DNA of 34,921 nucleotides from Methylotenera sp. (lineage in GTDB: Bacteria; Pseudomonadota; Gammaproteobacteria; Burkholderiales; Methylophilaceae), in NCBI GenBank assembly GCA_028688575.1, contig JAQTXW010000024.1, positions 1 through 34,921 on the forward strand. Direction: 5' to 3'. This document shows, one piece after another, positions 16,036-23,184 of the stretch. The notes beneath the pieces were generated by a model. The model ran no database searches, was not told the origin of the DNA, and saw nothing but the letters and a program-made list of their open reading frames with translations. The position numbers were made by a program, and so were the translations under genes. How positions within the stretch are numbered: position 1 is the first letter of the stretch; each line of letters starts with the position of its first letter.

Positions 16036-18195
16036 TTAGAATGTTGCAGCCCAAGAAATTTCTGCTGCACGCGGCTCACCCAACATAAATTGGTTTCCTG
16101 AATTATATGTGCGATCTGCGTAGAGTTTATCTGTCAAGTTGCGTACCGATAACATCAATTCACCTAATTTCAGCTTGTAAGCCACACTTGCATCATAGGT
16201 CGTATAGCCATCCATAAACTTGGTCGCTGTATTGGCATTATCTCCACTACGCTTGCCCACTAGATGAGAGGCTAAAGTGATACGCCAATCATGATTAGGT
16301 CGGTAGGTTAGCCATAGATTAGCCGTCTTTTCTGGCACATCTGGGGGCAAGTTCCCCGCACGGGAAACGGCTACACCACTTACTCGCTCATAAAATTCAT
16401 CAAACTCCGCATTCAATATTGTTGCATTCGCCTCTACTGTCCATTTTTTCGAAGGCCGCAATGCTGTCGTTAACTCTACACCTCGTGAAGTTTGCTCCCC
16501 AATCTGGATTGACTGCGCAGGGTTTTGTGGATCACGTGTCAAAATATCGGTACGATTAATATCAAACAATGCAACCGTAACCTCACCTAAGTTGTTTGGT
16601 AAACTGCCTTTCAAACCAACTTCCTTTTGTTGAGAGCGACCTAATTTAAGATTTCTTTGTGCAAAAGTAAGTGTCACCAACTGCGACCCTGGCTCTAATG
16701 CACTAGCCCACTGCCCATAAATAGTCATTGAAGGAAGAATGTCATAAACAGCGCCAACGCGATATGAATTTCCTGCAAAATGCCTATGAAACAATACTGG
16801 ATTTGTCACTGTAGGTGTACGTAAGTTTTTTGAGTCCAAGTCTATCGTATCTCGCCGAGCAGAAAATGATAATTTAAATTTATCTGTAAAATTTAAATAA
16901 TCCTCTAAGAAATAGGCACGTTGGAGTATTTCTGTTTTTCTAAATGGCAAGAATGCTGAATTAGTAATAAATTGCCCAGAAACAGGATTAAGAAAATCAA
17001 CAGCATCGGCTGGTGAGCTAAAGGGTGAGTTACTCGTACGTTTGTGATTATTTCTTGATAGATCAAAACCAATGACGGCTCGATTGCGCATGCTACCTAA
17101 TTGATGATCAACATTAACCTCTGTACGGTTGCCATATAACTCTTGATCATGTTTGATGTGCAAAAAATCACCCCGATCTACTTGACCCGTAGCTGGATTA
17201 AAATTATACACCTCTGCATTTTTCCATAAACGATTTTCATTATTATAATAAGTCTCGTTACGTACTTTTATGCGCTCTGTAGGCGACCACTCAAGATTTA
17301 ATCTTGTCCAGTTAGCCTCTTTATCCATCTGATCGTCCGAAACATTATAGTTATTGTAACGCGTACTTTTTACTATTTTTCCATTCACGTGAGGCGTTCC
17401 AAAATAACCTTCGCCATTATCCTGGTAATACTCTTCAGACAAAGTCACTTTTAAGGCATCAGTTAGTTGCAAGGCCAATTCACCAGTAAAGTGCGCATAG
17501 TCATAGGAAGAGTCGTCCACCCAGCCATAAGAGCCCTTATTTGCGCCTTTATAACTTAAATCGGCACGATATGCCAAAGCGTCTGTGGCTTTACCACCAA
17601 AGCCCAAACCTATTGTTTTTGTATCCCAACGGTCGTAGGCTAACAGCACCTCTGTTTCTTCACGCCCATCGGCTGCTTTAGTGACAAAATTAACAGCCCC
17701 ACCTACCGAACTTATCCCATGCTGCATAGATGACAGACCTTTAATCACTTCTATATGGTCATAATTAAACGTGCCTCGCGGCGTAATAGCCAAGCTCGGG
17801 TAACGCAACCCGTTATACAGTGGCTGTAACGTACTTGAAAACCCACGCATAGACACACAAGTCACGCCAAAACACTGCGAAGCCACTACACCTGCTGAAT
17901 TAGCCAATGCTTGCTGTGTAGTCGTATTCCCTCGCTCACGCATTAACTCGCGCGTAATGACATCGATACTTGCTGGCGTTTCTTGCATCGTCAAACCTAA
18001 ACGACTACTCGCTTTGACAGGTAGATCTAACAAAATAGCCCCATTTAATGCTTCTCCACGTACCTGCATAGCATCCAATAATGTGGCACTCGCTTCCACG
18101 ACATTAGCATGTGACGTTTCATCTAACACTTCCTCAGCCACCAACAGCCCGCTGTTACAGGCCAGCATTACTGCGATTGAAATTTTTCTTATCAT
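16036..18195 (-). CDS. TonB-dependent outer-membrane receptor, siderophore-receptor type
   Basis: 719 residues, with a signal peptide ending near LLVAEE, a TonB-box-like stretch (LLDAMQVRG, 40-48), a plug domain (about 68-180: ETPASIDVITRELM, SMRGFSS, HIEVIKGLSSMQHG, GGAVNFVTK), and a 22-strand barrel ending in Phe (AAEISWAATF). The plug resembles FhuA/FoxA-type siderophore receptors. Unusually, the plug loop before RGF carries Cys108, Cys113 and Met116 (CFGVTCVSM). I place the start at ATG 18195, with GGGAG 6 bases upstream; a GTG one codon earlier is possible. It leads a co-directional operon with the Asp-box protein, TonB, ExbB and ExbD. The substrate is not determined by the sequence. Confidence 0.95.
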   Translation of the reverse strand: MIRKISIAVMLACNSGLLVAEEVLDETSHANVVEASATLLDAMQVRGEALNGAILLDLPVKASSRLGLTMQETPASIDVITRELMRERGNTTTQQALANSAGVVASQCFGVTCVSMRGFSSTLQPLYNGLRYPSLAITPRGTFNYDHIEVIKGLSSMQHGISSVGGAVNFVTKAADGREETEVLLAYDRWDTKTIGLGFGGKATDALAYRADLSYKGANKGSYGWVDDSSYDYAHFTGELALQLTDALKVTLSEEYYQDNGEGYFGTPHVNGKIVKSTRYNNYNVSDDQMDKEANWTRLNLEWSPTERIKVRNETYYNNENRLWKNAEVYNFNPATGQVDRGDFLHIKHDQELYGNRTEVNVDHQLGSMRNRAVIGFDLSRNNHKRTSNSPFSSPADAVDFLNPVSGQFITNSAFLPFRKTEILQRAYFLEDYLNFTDKFKLSFSARRDTIDLDSKNLRTPTVTNPVLFHRHFAGNSYRVGAVYDILPSMTIYGQWASALEPGSQLVTLTFAQRNLKLGRSQQKEVGLKGSLPNNLGEVTVALFDINRTDILTRDPQNPAQSIQIGEQTSRGVELTTALRPSKKWTVEANATILNAEFDEFYERVSGVAVSRAGNLPPDVPEKTANLWLTYRPNHDWRITLASHLVGKRSGDNANTATKFMDGYTTYDASVAYKLKLGELMLSVRNLTDKLYADRTYNSGNQFMLGEPRAAEISWAATF

Positions 18196-18224
18196 CACAA
18201 TCTCCCTTTTATTGTTAATCTGCG

Positions 18225-18253
18225 ATTTTAGCGAGATTCATTGCTTAGCGGAA
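18225..18253 (-). promoter_or_regulatory. Possible promoter of the TonB-receptor operon
   Basis: On the minus strand TAAAAT (18230-18225) is preceded, after 17 bases, by TTCCGC (18253-18248). The -10 element is good and the -35 poor, which would fit an activated promoter. The palindrome at 18254-18270 lies immediately upstream of the -35. Proposed by inspection only. Confidence 0.35.
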
Positions 18254-18270
18254 TGTGACATATTGTCGCA
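18254..18270. promoter_or_regulatory. Candidate operator, 17-base near-palindrome
   Basis: TGTGACATATTGTCGCA has 7-base arms (TGTGACA and TGTCGCA) around TAT with one mismatch. It lies between the divergent TonB-receptor and glcF-like genes, next to the proposed receptor promoter. It is not a Fur box, and its half-site spacing is one base too long for a CRP site. The regulator is unknown. Confidence 0.4.
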
Positions 18271-18317
18271 TCTAATTGATTTTTAATGACTTATCCAACA
18301 ACTCTTTCAAGACGCGA

Positions 18318-18340
18318 AATAATGCAAAATCTGGGATAAT
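18318..18340 (+). repeat. Possible diverged intergenic repeat, copy D, before the glcF-like gene
   Basis: TAATGCAAAATCTGGGATAA differs at two positions from the matching part of the 24-base repeat found at 5989-6012 and 31068-31091, and further differences follow. It ends 6 bases before the start codon of the GlcF-like gene. It is weak enough that chance remains possible, and part of it could simply be a -10 element (GATAAT). Confidence 0.3.
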
Positions 18341-18346
18341 ATCAAC

Positions 18347-19528
18347 ATGAATTTGCCTTTAGATAATCTGATTGCTGAAGCTGAGCGCTGCGTGGTTTGT
18401 GGGCTATGCTTACCCCATTGCCCAACCTATAGAAAAACAGGCTCGGAGGCGGACTCCCCACGCGGCCGCATTCAGTTAATGCGTGCTGTTGCGCAGAACA
18501 CTTTACCTAATAACCCGCGCTTTAAAGCGCATATTGATTTATGTTTAAGCTGCCGCAGCTGTGAGTCAGCATGCCCGAACAGTGTCAATTATGGTGCACT
18601 GATTGATGCCACGCGCGCGCTTTACACCCCGAACTCAAGCAATTGGCGCAGTCTAGCAAAGCCCTTTATTCGCAGCCGCTTTTTGGCTAAGTTACTCATC
18701 TGGCCACTCTGGTTACTGCAGCAGTTTCGACTTAAAAAGTTGCTCCTGCGTATCATCCCTCCCGCTAAACTGCTACCCAAGCTCAGTGCACCCCAACGCT
18801 GGAAAACATGCCACCCAACCGCCGAGCCTTTAAAAGGTAATGTCAGTTTATTTCTGGGTTGTGCAGGCAGCGCTTTGGATAGCCAAACACTGAATGACAG
18901 CATTTACCTGTTAAATAAGCTTGGTTACAACGTGCATATCCCCAAACGCCAAACTTGCTGCGGCAGTATTGCTCGACAAATGGGGGACGCCGATGAAGCG
19001 CAGTCGCTCATCAGCAAAAATGCCGCCTGCTTTAACCCCAACTACCCGATATTAACGACAGTCAGCGGTTGTGGCGCTGGCTTAAAAGACTACCTGAACA
19101 CGCATACAATATTAGACATCAGTGCTTTTCTTGCGAATTGCGACTGGCAACATGTTAAAATTTCACCCTTACATCAAACGCTTTATGTACAAGACCCATG
19201 CAGCTTGCGTAATGTTTTGCAAAGCCACAAAGACACTTATCGCCTGTTGCAGAAAATTCCTGAAATCGACATTCAGGCTTTGCCTGGCAACAGTCAATGC
19301 TGTGGCGGTGCGGGCGCTTACACACTCACCCAGCCAGCCATGGCCAATGCATTATTGCAAGACAAACTAGACTCGATGACAGAGCAACAAGTGACGTTGC
19401 TTGCCACATCTAACATTGGCTGTAGCCTACACATTAGCCAGGGCTTACGCGCACAAAATATGCACATAGACGTATGCCATCCCGTGCAAATAATCACAAG
19501 ACAAATAAAGTTATACGAGCGCAATTAA
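18347..19528 (+). CDS. GlcF-like (Fe-S)-binding oxidoreductase subunit
   Basis: 393 residues. Two 4Fe-4S ferredoxin motifs open the protein (Cys15, 18, 21, 25 and Cys66, 69, 72, 76). Two CCG domains follow, with FLGCAGS...TCCGSIARQMGD and QDPCSLR...QCCGGAGAYTLTQP. This is the glycolate oxidase iron-sulfur subunit (GlcF) or D-lactate dehydrogenase partner architecture, transferring electrons from a flavoprotein towards quinone. No glcD or glcE is nearby, so its flavoprotein partner is elsewhere and the true substrate is open. It precedes coq7 by 15 bases and is probably cotranscribed with it. Confidence 0.88.
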   Translation: MNLPLDNLIAEAERCVVCGLCLPHCPTYRKTGSEADSPRGRIQLMRAVAQNTLPNNPRFKAHIDLCLSCRSCESACPNSVNYGALIDATRALYTPNSSNWRSLAKPFIRSRFLAKLLIWPLWLLQQFRLKKLLLRIIPPAKLLPKLSAPQRWKTCHPTAEPLKGNVSLFLGCAGSALDSQTLNDSIYLLNKLGYNVHIPKRQTCCGSIARQMGDADEAQSLISKNAACFNPNYPILTTVSGCGAGLKDYLNTHTILDISAFLANCDWQHVKISPLHQTLYVQDPCSLRNVLQSHKDTYRLLQKIPEIDIQALPGNSQCCGGAGAYTLTQPAMANALLQDKLDSMTEQQVTLLATSNIGCSLHISQGLRAQNMHIDVCHPVQIITRQIKLYERN

Positions 19529-19543
19529 AGGTAGAATATCACC

Positions 19544-20179
19544 ATGAATCAGCTACTCAACTTAGACAGAATCATTTGTGAATTTGATACAGCTTTACGC
19601 ACTCTTATGGCTAAACCGCATAGCATGAGGCCACACCCTGATGCTGGAGTGGCTGAGGCTACGTTGACAGAAGCTGAAAAAAAACACGTCAGCGCACTTA
19701 TGCGTATCAACCACACGGGAGAAGTCTGCGCTCAAGCTTTATATAGCGGGCAAGCGCTAACTGCACGTGATGCAGCCACCAGCCAGACCATGCAGCAGGC
19801 CGCACAGGAAGAAACCGAACATCTGGCATGGTGCCAGTCACGTATCGACCAACTTGGCGGGCATACCAGTTTGCTTAACCCTTTATTCTATGCAGGCTCA
19901 TTTGCAATGGGTGCTATTGCTGGCGCCCTGGGCGACAAATGGAGCTTGGGGTTTTTGGAAGAAACAGAGAATCAAGTAGGGGCGCACTTGGCCAGCCACC
20001 TAGCACAATTGCCAGAGGCTGACGAAAAATCTCGCAAGGTTATTGAACAAATGCAAATTGACGAAGCCAAACATGCCGATGCGGCGAAAACGCAAGGGGC
20101 GGCACAATTGCCTTTACCCATCAGGTTCTGTATGAAAAAATTGTCCGCAGTCATGACAAGTACAACATATCACTTATAG
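19544..20179 (+). CDS. coq7: Demethoxyubiquinone hydroxylase Coq7 (2-polyprenyl-3-methyl-6-methoxy-1,4-benzoquinone monooxygenase)
   Basis: A 211-residue diiron hydroxylase that carries out the last ring hydroxylation in ubiquinone synthesis at the inner membrane. The ferritin-like ligand set is present: Glu60 (RINHTGEVCAQALY), Glu90 and His93 (EETEHLAW), Glu142 (EETENQVG), and Glu174 and His177 (IDEAKHAD). A hydrophobic, Gly-rich helix pair (about 115-140) fits membrane association. It uses ATG 19544, with AAAGGT upstream. Presence of coq7 indicates ubiquinone-based respiration, consistent with the oxidase locus. Confidence 0.95.
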   Translation: MNQLLNLDRIICEFDTALRTLMAKPHSMRPHPDAGVAEATLTEAEKKHVSALMRINHTGEVCAQALYSGQALTARDAATSQTMQQAAQEETEHLAWCQSRIDQLGGHTSLLNPLFYAGSFAMGAIAGALGDKWSLGFLEETENQVGAHLASHLAQLPEADEKSRKVIEQMQIDEAKHADAAKTQGAAQLPLPIRFCMKKLSAVMTSTTYHL

Positions 20180-20201
20180 ACAACAAATAAAGGTATAACA
20201 A

Positions 20202-20519
20202 ATGGATAAATTTAGTGATGTATTACAAACCTTAGATGATGCCTCTCATGTGGCCCGTATTGAGCTTTACCATCCCGATGGCAGCGCAGCTGGTGTCATT
20301 GAGAACAAACCTGGCAGTCAAGGCTCTGTCAAAGTATACAATCACCTTGCCCGCATGTATGGCGAGATTTCTTTAGATGCTGCAGTTGAGGGGCTAAGCC
20401 TCTATGCAGAACACACAGCGGACGCAGAAAACTGCCCTGGCAAGCACCCCAATATTGATCGGCTTTTGAATATTTTGGAAGATGAGCAACCGTTGAGCGT
20501 TAAGATTATTGAGATTTAA
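20202..20519 (+). CDS. Conserved hypothetical protein, DUF2322-like
   Basis: 105 residues, soluble, with no signal peptide or membrane helix. The wording VARIELYHPDGSAAGVIENK, then EGLSLYAEHTADAENCPGKHPNIDRLL, matches my memory of the DUF2322 family, whose function is unknown. It follows coq7 by 22 bases with an AAAGGT ribosome site and is probably the last gene of that transcript, ahead of the terminator near 20618-20652. Confidence 0.75.
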   Translation: MDKFSDVLQTLDDASHVARIELYHPDGSAAGVIENKPGSQGSVKVYNHLARMYGEISLDAAVEGLSLYAEHTADAENCPGKHPNIDRLLNILEDEQPLSVKIIEI

Positions 20520-20617
20520 GATCAAGAAAATAGTGCTGTACGATTGATTTTTCTTTGCACACCATTCGCTGAAAGAATTTGGGGTTAATTGCCACGTGTA
20601 CAAGTTGCTATGACGAT

Positions 20618-20652
20618 AAAAAACCGAAGCTCAATTCAGCTTCGGTTTTTTT
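20618..20652. terminator. Bidirectional rho-independent terminator
   Basis: A perfect stem of about 14 base pairs (AAAAAACCGAAGCT with AGCTTCGGTTTTTT) encloses the 6-base loop CAATTC. There is a T run on the plus side and a matching A run on the other, so it can end both the coq7 transcript and the convergent osmC-like transcript. Confidence 0.92.
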
Positions 20653-20666
20653 GCATGGGATAGCAA

Positions 20667-21095
20667 TTAAGCCACTTTGGTCAGAGGTCTAATTTCAAAA
20701 TCATGGGTAATTTCAACGCTTTTAGCCAGCATAATTGAAGCAGAGCAATATTTTTCAGCAGAGAGTTTGATTGCACGTTCGACTTGCACTGGGTTTAAAT
20801 CATCACCAGTCACCACAAAATGTATGTGAATTTTGGTAAACACTTTAGGAATTTCCTCTGCGCGCGTTGCATTAATCTCTGCTACGCAATCAACAATAGG
20901 CTGACGTGCTTTTTTAAGAATCGTCACCACATCAAACGAAGTACAGCCACCCATACCAATCAGCAACATTTCCATCGGGCGCATGCCGATATTACGGCCG
21001 CCGTTTTCTGGCGCGCCATCCAACACAACCGCGTGACCAGTTTCTGATTCACCCACAAAACTGACACCATCAATCCATTTAACACTCACGTGCAT
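20667..21095 (-). CDS. OsmC/YhfA-family thiol peroxidase-like protein
   Basis: 142 residues from ATG 21095, chosen because GGAG lies 6 bases upstream; an earlier in-frame start at 21128 adds 11 residues without a ribosome site. The two family cysteines are present: one in LLIGMGGCTSFDVVTIL and one in SAEKYCSASIML. This is the OsmC/Ohr fold, here closest in wording to the YhfA subgroup. Ohr and OsmC reduce organic hydroperoxides, while the YhfA subgroup has no firm function. It shares its terminator with the convergent DUF2322-like gene. Confidence 0.88.
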   Translation of the reverse strand: MHVSVKWIDGVSFVGESETGHAVVLDGAPENGGRNIGMRPMEMLLIGMGGCTSFDVVTILKKARQPIVDCVAEINATRAEEIPKVFTKIHIHFVVTGDDLNPVQVERAIKLSAEKYCSASIMLAKSVEITHDFEIRPLTKVA

Positions 21096-21178
21096 ATTTA
21101 TCTCCAGCAGGAGCGTGTTTATTCGCAATTATTTTATAATGACGGTTCACAAAAAAACACGCTACTACACTATATCAA

Positions 21179-21652
21179 TTATTTAACATTTAATAATTCC
21201 ACATCAAAAATCAAGTCTGCATTCGGCGGAATCGCGCCGCCTGCACCACGTGCGCCGTAACCCATCTCTGAAGGAATAATCAGTGTACGTTTTCCGCCAA
21301 TTTTCATCCCAGCAAAACCCTCATCCCAACCCTGAATCACTTGGCCACCGCCTAAAAAAAAGTTAAAAGGCTGCCCTCGATCAACGCTACTATCAAACTT
21401 TTTACCCTTACCACCTTCAGCTGAGGCATCGTAGAGCCACCCTGTGTAGTGAACCGTCACGTTAAAACCTGGTTCTGCCTCTCGACCATCACCGACTACG
21501 GTATCTATTTTTTGTAATTCTGTTATTTTCTCAGCCATCACTTGAGTTTCCTTTGATTGAGTTGCTTTACTATTCGCGTTATTGGATTCAGCTTGGCACG
21601 CACTTAATCCGAATAAAAACGCCCCTGCTAATAATGTGTTGAGTAATTTCAT
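21179..21652 (-). CDS. FKBP-type peptidyl-prolyl isomerase, predicted lipoprotein
   Basis: 157 residues from ATG 21652, which has AGGA 6 bases upstream; an in-frame upstream start at 21673 would bury the signal peptide. The lipobox LSAC near residues 15-18 predicts an N-terminal lipid anchor. A Ser/Thr/Asn linker follows, then one FKBP domain: VTVHYTGWLYD, FDSSVDRGQPF, GGGQVIQGWDEG, IPSEMGYGARG and IPPNADLIFDVELL. It would catalyse proline isomerisation on periplasmic or envelope proteins. Confidence 0.92.
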   Translation of the reverse strand: MKLLNTLLAGAFLFGLSACQAESNNANSKATQSKETQVMAEKITELQKIDTVVGDGREAEPGFNVTVHYTGWLYDASAEGGKGKKFDSSVDRGQPFNFFLGGGQVIQGWDEGFAGMKIGGKRTLIIPSEMGYGARGAGGAIPPNADLIFDVELLNVK

Positions 21653-21671
21653 TGTTTGTCCTAAATCCGTC

Positions 21672-21711
21672 ATATCTTAAACTTAAAGTCTTCTATATCT
21701 TAAACCTAAAG
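21672..21711. repeat. Tandem 17-base direct repeat upstream of the FKBP gene
   Basis: ATATCTTAAACTTAAAG at 21672-21688 recurs at 21695-21711 with one change (ACC for ACT). The period is 23 bases, about two helical turns. It lies 20-60 bases upstream of the FKBP start codon, where a promoter or regulator site is expected. Confidence 0.6.
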
Positions 21712-21780
21712 ATATAAAGCTTAAGCTATTATCATACTGCAAACCAGCGCCAAAAGCAGTTGCCTTATGCAGATGCTAGG

Positions 21781-23184
21781 TTATGGTTGCGACCCCACCC
21801 AGTCAATCAGTGCGTCTTGCGCTGGTTTGCTGAATGAGGCTTTTGCATGATTCACCAGCATCACTAGCACGTGTCGATGTCCATTTGCATCCAACACGTA
21901 GCCCGCTATGGCACTCACGCCATTGATAGAGCCTGTTTTAAGATGCGCGCGTCCATTTGATGGGCTATCTTTCAAGCGCCCTATCACAGTGCCATCCTTG
22001 GCTAAGATGGGTAGTGACGCTATAAATTCTGGCATGGCAGGATTGCTGTAAGCACTTACTAACATTTGACCCAAGTGCTCAGCGCTGACGCGTGCGTTGC
22101 GCGATAAGCCTGAACCATTATCGACCACCAACTCATTAAATCGCAGATTTTTAGCCCTCAGCCAGCTTTGTATCGCCTGCTCTCCTTTAGCAACCGTTGC
22201 TGGTGCGCCAACTCGCTCAGCTGCAATTGTGAGCAATAATTGGCGCGCCATTAAATTATTGCTCCATTTGTTCACATCGCGCACTATATAGCCGAGGGGG
22301 TCTGAAAACTGCTCTAATAACTTAACCGCGTCATCAGGTGTTTCAGCCACCTTTAGCTGACCTTCAAAGCTCCCGCCCAACTCCTGCCAGAGTTTTTTAA
22401 AAGAAAAATAGGCATACTGCGTATCATTAAACAGACTTAGCTCTAAATAGCGTTCACCGCAACTTGGTGAAAATGTGCCATTAAACGTAAGCTCGGCACT
22501 ATCGTTAACGACATTAACCTGATAAGTCATGCTATTACGCCATGCCGCGCAACCCCTGCCAGCCACCTTCATGTTATTTACAATTTTGATTTCAGGCAGT
22601 TCAAATTCCTGGTCTATTTTCACCTGATTATCAACAATGCTGAATCTAAAACTGGTATTACGTGCATTCACCAAAAAAGTGCTGGGCATGGCATTGTAAG
22701 CGCGCCATATTTCACTATCAAAAACCGCTTGTGCATCCACCTCTTTATCAAAATAATCTTTATCTATAATTAAATTACCTTGAATATTTTTAATATCTAA
22801 TTGCCGCAATCGCTGCAGCAGGCGCCATAAATCCTGCGCCTTGAAACTCGGGTCGCCATAGCCTTTTATAACCAAATCACCAATTAGCAGACCATTTTCC
22901 AGGGTGCCATTTCTGTAGATTTCTGTTTTCCATCTATAAGTTGGGCCCAACAACTCTAGGGCAGCGTTGGTCGTTACCAACTTCATGACCGACGCAGGAT
23001 TCATACCCTGCGTTGCGTTGTATTCAAGCACTGGTGCTTCTGCGTTCACTGGTCTGACATAAATAGCAATATTTTGCGTTGGAATCCCAGCCTTTTTTAG
23101 CGCGCTACTTACATCGGGCGGCAACTCTGCACTTGCCTGCAACACCACAAGCAACAAACCTAAACATAGAAATATACGTTTCAT
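21781..23184 (-). CDS. dacB: D-alanyl-D-alanine carboxypeptidase/endopeptidase, PBP4 class
   Basis: 467 residues with a signal peptide (LLLVVLQASA). The three active-site motifs of class C penicillin-binding proteins are intact: SVMK (Ser65-Lys68), SNN (308-310) and KTG (416-418). The long insertion between the first two motifs is the PBP4-specific domain. It trims or cleaves peptidoglycan cross-links in the periplasm. Its ATG overlaps the bioA stop codon (ATGA), an unexpected pairing of cell-wall and biotin genes. Confidence 0.95.
   Translation of the reverse strand: MKRIFLCLGLLLVVLQASAELPPDVSSALKKAGIPTQNIAIYVRPVNAEAPVLEYNATQGMNPASVMKLVTTNAALELLGPTYRWKTEIYRNGTLENGLLIGDLVIKGYGDPSFKAQDLWRLLQRLRQLDIKNIQGNLIIDKDYFDKEVDAQAVFDSEIWRAYNAMPSTFLVNARNTSFRFSIVDNQVKIDQEFELPEIKIVNNMKVAGRGCAAWRNSMTYQVNVVNDSAELTFNGTFSPSCGERYLELSLFNDTQYAYFSFKKLWQELGGSFEGQLKVAETPDDAVKLLEQFSDPLGYIVRDVNKWSNNLMARQLLLTIAAERVGAPATVAKGEQAIQSWLRAKNLRFNELVVDNGSGLSRNARVSAEHLGQMLVSAYSNPAMPEFIASLPILAKDGTVIGRLKDSPSNGRAHLKTGSINGVSAIAGYVLDANGHRHVLVMLVNHAKASFSKPAQDALIDWVGSQP

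Noticed and set aside
18254..18270. CRP-type site reading of the palindrome
   Set aside because: CRP sites have TGTGA-N6-TCACA; here the spacer is seven bases and the right half is TCGCA.
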